This document shows, in pieces, positions 54,530 through 64,000 of a DNA stretch of 64,000 bases. The notes under the pieces were generated by a model. It ran no database searches, was not told the DNA's origin, and worked only from the letters and a program-made list of their open reading frames with translations. This DNA comes from CANJBX01 sp035556735 (GTDB lineage Bacteria; Pseudomonadota; Alphaproteobacteria; Rhizobiales; Xanthobacteraceae): the NCBI GenBank assembly GCA_035556735.1, contig DATMFF010000013.1, positions 744,001 to 808,000 on the forward strand. The letters are read 5' to 3'. The stretch's first letter is position 1; every line of letters starts with the position of its first letter. The translations under genes and the position numbers were made by a program.

Positions 54530-54916
54530 CTAGGCCGCCGTCGCGGCCGGGGTCTCGCGCACCACGATCGTCAGGTGCGAGAACCGTTTCAAAATCGCGC
54601 CGGCGCGGCCGCGTCCGCGCGCATGCAGACGCTTGATCACCAGCGACTTGCCGACGTGGGCTTCCGCCACCACGAGATCGTCCACGTCGAGGTCGTGGTT
54701 GTTCTCGGCGTTGGCGATCGCCGACTCCAGGCACTTGCGCACGTCCTTGGCGATCCGCTTGCGCGAGAACTCCAGGTCGGCGAGCGCCGTCGCCACCTTC
54801 TTGCCGCGGATGAGCTGGGCCACCAGGTTGAGCTTCTGCGGGCTCACCCGGATCACGCGGCTCACCGCCTTGGCCTCGGTCTCGCCGAGGGTACGTGCAC
54901 GCTTCTTCTTGCTCAT
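54530..54916 (-). CDS. rplV: Ribosomal protein L22 (uL22)
   Basis: A 128-residue protein lining the exit tunnel; its loop is a macrolide-resistance site. IRVSPQKLNLVAQLIRGKKV, CLESAIANAENNHDLDVDDL and HARGRGRAGAILKRFSHLTI are diagnostic. The ATG at 54916 lies 10 bases after rpsS. Confidence 0.97.
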   Translation of the reverse strand: MSKKKRARTLGETEAKAVSRVIRVSPQKLNLVAQLIRGKKVATALADLEFSRKRIAKDVRKCLESAIANAENNHDLDVDDLVVAEAHVGKSLVIKRLHARGRGRAGAILKRFSHLTIVVRETPAATAA

Positions 54917-54926
54917 GGCGCTATCC

Positions 54927-55220
54927 TCAACCCGCCGCGCCCGACCCGCGCTTCGCCTTGCGGTCGGAGGCGTGGCCGTGGAACGTGCGCGTGGGCGCGA
55001 ACTCACCGAACTTGTGTCCGACCATCTCCTCCGTGACCAGCACGGGGATGTGCTTCTGGCCGTTGTAAACGCCAAAGGTGATCCCGACGAACTGGGGCAG
55101 GATCGTCGAACGCCTGCTCCAGGTCTTGATCACGTCGCGACGCCCGGACGAACGCGCGGCCTCTGCCTTCTTGAGCAGATAGCCGTCGACGAACGGACCC
55201 TTCCAAACGGAACGCGGCAT
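54927..55220 (-). CDS. rpsS: Ribosomal protein S19 (uS19)
   Basis: A 97-residue small-subunit head protein paired with S13. MPRSVWKGPFVDGYLLKKAE, RRSTILPQFVGITFGVYNGQ and GHKFGEFAPTRTFHGHASDR are diagnostic. The ATG at 55220 matches the family start. Confidence 0.97.
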   Translation of the reverse strand: MPRSVWKGPFVDGYLLKKAEAARSSGRRDVIKTWSRRSTILPQFVGITFGVYNGQKHIPVLVTEEMVGHKFGEFAPTRTFHGHASDRKAKRGSGAAG

Positions 55221-55231
55221 CTCGGCCTCGC

Positions 55232-56068
55232 TTACTTCTTCTTCCGCACGTGGCGGCTTGCGATGATGAAACGGGTGGTGCGCTTGTTGACGCGGGTCTT
55301 CTTGCCCTTGGTCGGGATGCCCCACGGCGTGACCGGATGACGGCCGCCCGAGGTACGGCCTTCGCCGCCGCCGTGCGGATGGTCGACCGGGTTCATGGCG
55401 ACGCCGCGGTTGTGCGGACGACGGCCCATCCAGCGCTTGCGACCGGCCTTGCCGATCGAAACGTTCATGTTGTCCGGGTTGGACACAGCGCCAACGGTCG
55501 CCATGCAGCGCCCGTGCACCAGCCGCTGCTCGCCCGAGTTCAGGCGCACGATCACGTATTCCTGGTCGCGGCCGACGATCTGCGTGTAGGTGCCGGCCGA
55601 GCGCGCGAGCTGGCCGCCCTTGCCGATCTTGAGCTCGACGTTGTGCACGATCGTGCCCACCGGCATGTTGCCGACCGGCATGGCGTTGCCCGGCTTGACG
55701 TCGACGTGCTCGCCCGAGACGACCGTGTCGCCGGCGGCCAGGCGCTGCGGCGCCAGGATGTAGCTGAGCTCACCGTCCGCATACTTGAGCAGCGCGATGA
55801 AGCCCGTGCGGTTCGGGTCGTACTCGATGCGCTCGACGGTCGCCGGCTGATCGAACTTGCGACGCTTGAAGTCGACCGTGCGCAGCGCCTTCTTGTGACC
55901 GCCGCCGCGGAAACGCACGGTGATGCGGCCGTTGTTGTTGCGGCCGCCGGTCGACGGCTTACCCTTGGTCAGCGCCTTGACCGGCGCGCCCTTATAGAGG
56001 TCCGAACGGTCGACGATGATCAGCTGGCGCTGGCCCGGCGTCGTCGGCTTGAATGATTTGAGTGCCAT
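55232..56068 (-). CDS. rplB: Ribosomal protein L2 (uL2)
   Basis: A 278-residue protein essential for subunit association and peptidyl transfer. MALKSFKPTTPGQRQLIIVD and the conserved MNPVDHPHGGGEGR loop (the His region near the catalytic centre) are diagnostic. Full length; 12 bases after rplW. Confidence 0.97.
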   Translation of the reverse strand: MALKSFKPTTPGQRQLIIVDRSDLYKGAPVKALTKGKPSTGGRNNNGRITVRFRGGGHKKALRTVDFKRRKFDQPATVERIEYDPNRTGFIALLKYADGELSYILAPQRLAAGDTVVSGEHVDVKPGNAMPVGNMPVGTIVHNVELKIGKGGQLARSAGTYTQIVGRDQEYVIVRLNSGEQRLVHGRCMATVGAVSNPDNMNVSIGKAGRKRWMGRRPHNRGVAMNPVDHPHGGGEGRTSGGRHPVTPWGIPTKGKKTRVNKRTTRFIIASRHVRKKK

Positions 56069-56080
56069 TGCGCCCTGCTC

Positions 56081-56380
56081 TTACAAACCGGTTGTCACGT
56101 CGATGCGGTGACCTTCTTCGAGGGTCACGATCGCGCGCTTCACATCGGACTGAATGCCGCGCGTGCCGCGCGACATCTTGAGCTTGCCCTTGCGGACAAG
56201 CGTGTTGACCTTCTTGACCTTGACGTCGAACAGCTTCTCGACCGCTTCCTTGATCTGCGGCTTGGTCGCGGTGCTGGCGACGCGGAATACGACCTGGTTG
56301 CGTTCCGACGCGGTGGTCGCCTTCTCGGTGATGACCGGCGACAGGATCACGTCGTAATGGCGCGGATCGGTGGTGCTCAT
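56081..56380 (-). CDS. rplW: Ribosomal protein L23 (uL23)
   Basis: A 99-residue tunnel-exit protein that docks trigger factor and SRP. YDVILSPVITEKATTASERN and KPQIKEAVEKLFDVKVKKVN are diagnostic. Its ATG overlaps the rplD stop by 4 bases. Confidence 0.97.
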   Translation of the reverse strand: MSTTDPRHYDVILSPVITEKATTASERNQVVFRVASTATKPQIKEAVEKLFDVKVKKVNTLVRKGKLKMSRGTRGIQSDVKRAIVTLEEGHRIDVTTGL

Positions 56381-56997
56381 CGGAAGCGCGCCTCCAGTGC
56401 CTCAACCGCGGCCTTCGTGAGCACGAGCTTACGGCGCCGCAGGATGTCGTAGACGTTGATGCCCTGGATGGGCAGCACGTCGATGTTCGGGATGCCGCGG
56501 GCGGCAAGCCGGAAATTGTTCTCGATCTCCGCCCCGTCGACGATCAGTGCGTTGTCGACGCCGAGCTTCTCGAAGCGCTCGCGCAGCGCTTTGGTCTTGG
56601 CCTCGTTCACAGCGATCGCGTCGACGACGACGATGCTGCCGTCCTTGGCCTTGGCCGAGAGCGCATGGCGCAGCGCCAGGGCGCGCACCTTCTTGGGCAG
56701 GTCGATGGCGTGGCTGCGCGGAGTGGGACCGAACGAACGGCCGCCGCCGCGGAACAGGTTGGCGCGCGCGGACCCGTGACGGGCGCCGCCGGTGCCCTTC
56801 TGCTTGTACATCTTCTTGCCCGTGCGCCAGATCTCCGCACGGTTCTTGACGTCGTGCGTGCCGCGCTGACGCTTGGCGAGCTGCCAGACGATGCAGCGCT
56901 GGATGAGGTCGGTGCGCGGCTCGAGACCGAAGATCTCGTCCGACACGGTGACCGAGCCGGCGTCCTTGCCCTCGAGGGTGGTGAGCTTCATTTCCAT
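56377..56997 (-). CDS. rplD: Ribosomal protein L4 (uL4)
   Basis: A 206-residue protein with a long loop reaching into the exit tunnel. KKMYKQKGTGGARHGSARAN (loop) and LPIQGINVYDILRRRKLVLT are diagnostic. L4 represses the S10 operon in E. coli; that control is usually absent in alphaproteobacteria. One base separates it from rplC. Confidence 0.96.
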   Translation of the reverse strand: MEMKLTTLEGKDAGSVTVSDEIFGLEPRTDLIQRCIVWQLAKRQRGTHDVKNRAEIWRTGKKMYKQKGTGGARHGSARANLFRGGGRSFGPTPRSHAIDLPKKVRALALRHALSAKAKDGSIVVVDAIAVNEAKTKALRERFEKLGVDNALIVDGAEIENNFRLAARGIPNIDVLPIQGINVYDILRRRKLVLTKAAVEALEARFR

Positions 56998-56998
56998 G

Positions 56999-57736
56999 TC
57001 ACGCGCCCTCCCCGGCCGGCGCAGCAGGCGCTTCCGCAGCCGGCGCAGCGGCCGCCGCTTCGGCGGCGCGGAACTTGCCGGGCTTCGGCGCTTCCTTCGG
57101 GAGCGCCTTCTTCACAGCGTCGCGCACGGTGATCCAGCCGCCCTTGGCGCCGGGAACGGCGCCCTCGACCATGATCAGCCCGCGCTCGACGTCGGTCTGC
57201 ACCACGCGCAGATTGAGCGTGGTGACGCGGTCGACGCCCATATGGCCCGGCATCTTCTTGTTCTTGAAGGTCTTGCCCGGATCCTGACGGCCGCCGGTGC
57301 CGCCGATCGAACGGTGCGAGATCGACACACCGTGCGTGGCGCGCAGGCCGCCGAAGTTCCAGCGCTTCATGCCGCCGGCGAAGCCCTTGCCGATCGAGGT
57401 ACCCGTGACGTCGACGTACTGGCCGACGACGAAGTGGTCCGCGGTGATCTCGGCGCCGACGGGGATCAGCCCGTCCTCGCTGACGCGGAACTCCGCGAGC
57501 CTGCGCTTGGGCTCGACCTTCGCCACGGCGAAGTGCCCGCGCTGCGGCTTCGTCATCGTCTGCGCCCTGCGGGCGCCGGCGCCGAGCTGAAGCGCGACGT
57601 AGCCGTTCTTGTCCTTGGTGCGGTGAGCAACGACCTGGCAGTTGTTGAGCCGCAGCACCGTGACAGGCACATGCTCGCCGGCCTCGGTGAAGACCCGCAT
57701 CATGCCTACCTTCTGTGCGATCACGCCGGAGCGCAT
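56999..57736 (-). CDS. rplC: Ribosomal protein L3 (uL3)
   Basis: A 245-residue early-assembly protein. MRSGVIAQKVGMMRVFTEAG and GGRQDPGKTFKNKKMPGHMG (with the Gln methylated in E. coli L3) are diagnostic. An Ala/Pro/Glu-rich tail of about 30 residues extends beyond the normal end. 26 bases after rpsJ. Confidence 0.96.
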   Translation of the reverse strand: MRSGVIAQKVGMMRVFTEAGEHVPVTVLRLNNCQVVAHRTKDKNGYVALQLGAGARRAQTMTKPQRGHFAVAKVEPKRRLAEFRVSEDGLIPVGAEITADHFVVGQYVDVTGTSIGKGFAGGMKRWNFGGLRATHGVSISHRSIGGTGGRQDPGKTFKNKKMPGHMGVDRVTTLNLRVVQTDVERGLIMVEGAVPGAKGGWITVRDAVKKALPKEAPKPGKFRAAEAAAAAPAAEAPAAPAGEGA

Positions 57737-57762
57737 CGGACTATTCCCTTCTTTGCGCGCGC

Positions 57763-58071
57763 TTAGAGCTTGATCTCGACGTCGACGCCTGCCGCGAGGT
57801 CGAGCTTCATCAGAGCGTCGACTGTCTGCGGGGTCGGATCGACGATGTCGAGCAGCCGCTTGTGCGTGCGCATCTCGAACTGCTCGCGGCTCTTCTTGTC
57901 GATGTGCGGCGAGCGGTTCACGGTGAACTTCTCAATCTTGGTCGGCAGCGGGATCGGCCCGCGCACCTGCGCGCCCGTGCGCTTGGCGGTCGCCACAATC
58001 TCCCGCGTCGACGCGTCGAGAATGCGGTGATCGTAAGCCTTGAGGCGGATGCGGATGTTTTGGCCGTTCAT
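57763..58071 (-). CDS. rpsJ: Ribosomal protein S10 (uS10)/NusE
   Basis: A 102-residue protein of the 30S head that also acts as NusE in antitermination. IRIRLKAYDHRILDASTREI and VRGPIPLPTKIEKFTVNRSP, then DKKSREQFEMRTHKRLLDI, are diagnostic. 119 bases separate it from tuf, room for an internal promoter, but I see no convincing hexamers. Confidence 0.97.
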   Translation of the reverse strand: MNGQNIRIRLKAYDHRILDASTREIVATAKRTGAQVRGPIPLPTKIEKFTVNRSPHIDKKSREQFEMRTHKRLLDIVDPTPQTVDALMKLDLAAGVDVEIKL

Positions 58072-58190
58072 TTTGATCTCCGACGACGGGCAGCGAACGA
58101 CAGATCACACAACGGGTCGATGACCGCGTTTTCGAGCCTGTCGTTCAGCCCCCGTCCCTCTTGTCCCTGCCGTCCGTCGTCTGTTGCTCG

Positions 58191-59381
<1,191 letters not shown>

Positions 59382-59421
59382 CGGAGATCTCCGGTTCTCT
59401 GGCTTGGTTAAGACGTTTGGA

Positions 59422-61494
<2,073 letters not shown>

Positions 61495-61521
61495 GGGAGT
61501 CCTTAAAGTCTGTGTTCCGCC

Positions 61522-61992
61522 TTACCAGCGATAATGCGAGAAGGCGCGGTTGGCCTCGGCCATCTTGTGCGTGTCTTCACGCTTCTTGACGGCATTCCCC
61601 CGATTGTTCGACGCGTCGAGCAGCTCGGCCGAGAGCCGCTCCGTCATGGTCTTCTCGTTGCGGTCGCGCGCGGCGGCGATGATCCAGCGGATGCCGAGCG
61701 CCTGACGGCGATCGTGGCGCACCTCGACCGGCACCTGATAGGTCGCGCCGCCGACGCGGCGGGAGCGCACCTCGATGGAGGGCATCACGTTGTCGAGCGC
61801 CTGCTCGAACACCGTGAGCGCATTCTGCTTGCTCTTGGCCTCGATCAGGTCGAAGGCGCCATAGACGATGGACTCCGCCACCGACTTCTTCCCCTGGTAC
61901 ATGACCGTGTTCATGAACTTGGTCACGACCACGTTCCCGAACTTGGGATCGGGGTGGATTTCGCGCTTTTCGGCCCGGTGACGACGAGACAT
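61522..61992 (-). CDS. rpsG: Ribosomal protein S7 (uS7)
   Basis: A 156-residue 30S head assembly protein. MSRRHRAEKREIHPDPKFGN, FMNTVMYQGKKSVAESIVYG and GATYQVPVEVRHDRRQALGI are diagnostic. In E. coli it represses the str operon; control here is unknown. 17 bases after rpsL. Confidence 0.97.
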   Translation of the reverse strand: MSRRHRAEKREIHPDPKFGNVVVTKFMNTVMYQGKKSVAESIVYGAFDLIEAKSKQNALTVFEQALDNVMPSIEVRSRRVGGATYQVPVEVRHDRRQALGIRWIIAAARDRNEKTMTERLSAELLDASNNRGNAVKKREDTHKMAEANRAFSHYRW

Positions 61993-62009
61993 CGTTCAAA
62001 CTCCGCGAA

Positions 62010-62381
62010 TTACTTGGGTCGCTTGGCGCCGTACTTGGAACGGCGCTGCTTGCGGTTCTTGACGCCCTGGGTGTCGAGCACGCCGCGCAGGATGTGATAG
62101 CGCACGCCCGGCAGGTCCTTCACGCGGCCGCCGCGGATCATGACCACCGAGTGCTCCTGCAGATTGTGGCCCTCGCCCGGGATGTAGCCGATGACCTCGA
62201 ACCCGTTGGTGAGGCGGACCTTGGCGACCTTGCGGAGCGCCGAGTGCGGCTTCTTCGGCGTCGTCGTGTAGACGCGCGTGCAGACGCCACGCTTCTGCGG
62301 GCTCTGCTGCAGCGCCGGCACGGTCTTGCGCGCCTTCTGAATGGTCCGCGGCTTGCGGATCAACTGGTTGATCGTGGGCAT
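62010..62381 (-). CDS. rpsL: Ribosomal protein S12 (uS12)
   Basis: A 123-residue decoding-centre protein. MPTINQLIRKPRTIQKARKT, CTRVYTTTPKKPHSALRKVA and GVRYHILRGVLDTQGVKNRK are diagnostic. Lysines at the two classical streptomycin-resistance positions (in TPKKP and in GRVKDLPG) are the sensitive type. I use the ATG at 62381; an ATG five codons upstream is also open. It is the first gene of the long translation operon. Confidence 0.97.
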   Translation of the reverse strand: MPTINQLIRKPRTIQKARKTVPALQQSPQKRGVCTRVYTTTPKKPHSALRKVAKVRLTNGFEVIGYIPGEGHNLQEHSVVMIRGGRVKDLPGVRYHILRGVLDTQGVKNRKQRRSKYGAKRPK

Positions 62382-62698
62382 CGCGCTTGTCTTCACCCTT
62401 CATGGCGGGGCCCCGCCCCGCGTCCGCGCGGAAACCCGCGCGCAAAACGAAATCACGCCATCCGCAATGTTGCGGAATGGCGCTCCTGCACCGACAGAGG
62501 ACCACGACGCCTGGGGCCCCAAGGCCACGAGCACCGCGGTCATGCACGCCTGATCTGACAGTCTTATGTGTCAGCGGCAGCGTTTGAGTTTCATTCGTCG
62601 AGGCTTGGGTGGAACAAGCTTTGAGAAAAACGCTACGATCTCAAAATCTTATCCGGCCGTTCCGACGGGCGAAACTCACCGCCTGCCAAGGTGCGGCG
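62382..62698 (-). other. Long 5' leader of the str/S10/spc/alpha operon
   Basis: No gene is seen in about 310 bases between the promoter and rpsL. On the minus strand it can fold several hairpins: CTGACA/TGTCAG (62555-62574), GCCAT-T-CCGCAA/TTGCGG-ATGGC (62457-62481) and a GGCGGGG/CCCCGCC palindrome (about 62404-62417). Length and structure would suit regulation by a ribosomal protein, but I recognise no known leader. Confidence 0.45.
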
Positions 62699-62727
62699 TA
62701 TGTATCGGTGGCAACCTTGAGTGTCAA
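62699..62727 (-). promoter_or_regulatory. rpsLp: Sigma70-type promoter for rpsL operon
   Basis: On the minus strand: perfect -35 TTGACA, 17-base spacer, -10 TACATA (four of six). It points to rpsL, 318 bases on, and lies just after the end of the tetR gene. It is the best promoter match in the window. Confidence 0.7.
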
Positions 62728-62745
62728 GGCGAAACGCTTGGGAAA

Positions 62746-63450
62746 TCAGCCGCCAGCACGATTTCCTGGGCGCCCGCCTCCCCCCGGGCGCGGCGGAGCC
62801 CCGGAGTCGAGGGCGGCGGCGATCTCACGGCGGCCCGCCTCGGTCGCGACCCCGTCGAGGAAGATCCGGATCGCCCGGTCGAAGGTCTCGCGCGGCGTGA
62901 GCCCGGTCCGGCCGAGGACGGCCGGATCGCTCAGGCCGTTGATCGCGCTGATCCAGAATTCGGTGGCAAACTGGGGGTCGACGTCGTCGCGAACCAGGCC
63001 TTCGGCGGCCCCCATGCGCAGAATCCGCCCGATTACCAAGGGGATATTGGTGGCCCGCAGCTCGTCGATCGATCGATAGGCCCGGGGAGCCAAGCGTTGC
63101 AGCTCGCGCAGCAGCCCGGGGCTCGCCCGCCCCATGTTCTGACTGATGATCAGCAGCACCTGCCGCAGCTTCTCGACCAGTCCAAGGTCGCGATCGCCGA
63201 GCACCGCGTCGGTCTGCCGCCGAACGCCTTCCCCGATCGCGCCGATGATCGCGAGCAGGATCTCGTCCTTGCCCGCAAAGTGCACGTAGATCGTCTTCTT
63301 GCTCATGCCCAACTCGTGCGCGAGCTCGTCCATGGTTAATGCCCCGTAACCACGGACGAACAGCAGGTCGGCGGCGGTGCGCAGGATGCGGGCCCGCGCG
63401 TCGTCGGGCGCGGCGGACGAAGAGTCGGGAGCGGCGCGGCGCGGCGGCAT
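62746..63450 (-). CDS. TetR-family transcriptional regulator
   Basis: A 234-residue regulator. The N-terminal helix-turn-helix is typical: ARILRTAADLLFVRGYGALT then MDELAHELGMSKKTIYVHFA and GKDEIL. The C-terminal ligand domain is helical and long (TetR_C_7-like). The ATG at 63450 is chosen because the DNA-binding domain begins about 20 residues later; a longer open frame upstream has no SD. It stands between rpsL and a rhodanese gene, with no divergent target in the window. Confidence 0.85.
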   Translation of the reverse strand: MPPRRAAPDSSSAAPDDARARILRTAADLLFVRGYGALTMDELAHELGMSKKTIYVHFAGKDEILLAIIGAIGEGVRRQTDAVLGDRDLGLVEKLRQVLLIISQNMGRASPGLLRELQRLAPRAYRSIDELRATNIPLVIGRILRMGAAEGLVRDDVDPQFATEFWISAINGLSDPAVLGRTGLTPRETFDRAIRIFLDGVATEAGRREIAAALDSGAPPRPGGGGRPGNRAGG

Positions 63451-63521
63451 GGCGCTATTAGAAGCCGGCTTGAGCCCGAGTCCAGTTCTCGAAAACGGCT
63501 CTGGCCGGGTCGGCCGCGCGA

Positions 63522-64000
63522 TCAGGCCCCGGCCGTCGCGACCGGCAGCCCGGCGGCGCGCCACTCCGGCAGCCCGTCCTCCAGCCGCCGCGCCGTGAAA
63601 CCATGGGCGCGCAGCATCGCCACCGCCTCGTAGGACAGGACGCAGTAAGGACCGCGGCAATAGGCGACGATCTCGTGGCTGCGGTCGAACTCGGCGAGCC
63701 GCGCAGCGAGCGCATTCAACGGCACGTTCAGCGCGCCCGGGACATGGCCAAGCGCGAACTCGTCCTCCGGACGCACGTCGAGCACGGTGACGACGCCGGC
63801 CTTCAGGCGCTCCATCAGTTCGGGACGCGTCACCGCCTCCAGGCTATCCTTGTCGTCGAAATAACCGCGCACCACGCGCTCGACCTCGGCCGACCGGGCC
63901 TCGGCCACACGCCGCAGCGCGCCGAGCAGATCGACCACGGAATCCTCGCTCAGGCGATAGAAGACGAACTTGCCCTCCCGCCGCGCCGCCACTAGCCCCG
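63522..64000 (-). CDS. ArsR-type regulator fused to a rhodanese domain (N-terminus missing)
   Basis: The visible 157 residues begin inside a winged helix (VAARREGKFVFYRLSEDSVV, the ArsR beta-hairpin) and continue into a rhodanese domain: TVLDVRPEDEFALGHVPGAL, then the active-site loop CRGPYC with a likely catalytic Cys and the LEDGLPEWRAAGLPV end. Fused ArsR-rhodanese proteins respond to sulfane sulfur or thiol stress in known cases. The start is beyond the right edge, so the N-terminal sensor and recognition helix are missing here. Confidence 0.82.
   Translation of the reverse strand, partial: GLVAARREGKFVFYRLSEDSVVDLLGALRRVAEARSAEVERVVRGYFDDKDSLEAVTRPELMERLKAGVVTVLDVRPEDEFALGHVPGALNVPLNALAARLAEFDRSHEIVAYCRGPYCVLSYEAVAMLRAHGFTARRLEDGLPEWRAAGLPVATAGA

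Overview
The window is a GC-rich chromosomal segment of an alphaproteobacterium, most likely Hyphomicrobiales (Rhizobiales) near the Bradyrhizobium/Xanthobacteraceae/Pseudolabrys group. The basis is the rpsL-to-rplQ ribosomal block ending rpsM-rpsK-rpoA-rplQ without rpsD, an ATP12 assembly chaperone, many short SD-led hypothetical genes, and several copies of a 49-bp nested palindrome of the kind I associate with these genomes. I see no rRNA or tRNA gene, CRISPR array, insertion sequence or prophage. The exact genus is an inference.

Layout. 1-2100: 3' end of an oligopeptidase B gene, four short minus-strand genes (two with zinc-ribbon cysteines), a gene-poor stretch and a cold-shock protein. 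2234-10261: a complete high-affinity potassium system on the minus strand (kdpF-A-B-C-D-E), preceded by an extra 27-residue membrane micropeptide. 10470-20257: mixed genes, including an Fe-type superoxide dismutase, a PuuD-like membrane protein, a LysE exporter, a GT-C glycosyltransferase, a haloacid dehalogenase, an MFS exporter and small single-pass proteins. 20268-23738: propionyl-CoA carboxylase beta chain and an orphan FliK-like/FlhB-tail pair. 23861-27537: a classical autotransporter divergent from an AraC-type regulator, with a 23-bp palindrome between them. 28610-33295: three genes for a 2-oxoacid:ferredoxin oxidoreductase with a GltD-like flavin/iron-sulfur partner, followed by a tandem palindrome array.

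33763-43145: small secreted proteins (including two tandem paralogues), an amidohydrolase, an RluC-type pseudouridine synthase, a LuxR-type regulator, a translationally coupled degP-rarA-TPR operon and a dihaem cytochrome c. 43453-62381: one long minus-strand translation operon (str, S10, spc and alpha operons fused) with a good promoter upstream of rpsL and a clear terminator after rplQ. 62746-64000: a TetR-family regulator and an edge-truncated ArsR-rhodanese fusion.

Most of the window is housekeeping. The least ordinary elements are the kdp-associated micropeptide, adenylate kinase with a histone-H1-like tail, the three-gene oxidoreductase operon, the nested palindromes (including one inside the ribosomal operon) and two operator-like palindromes.
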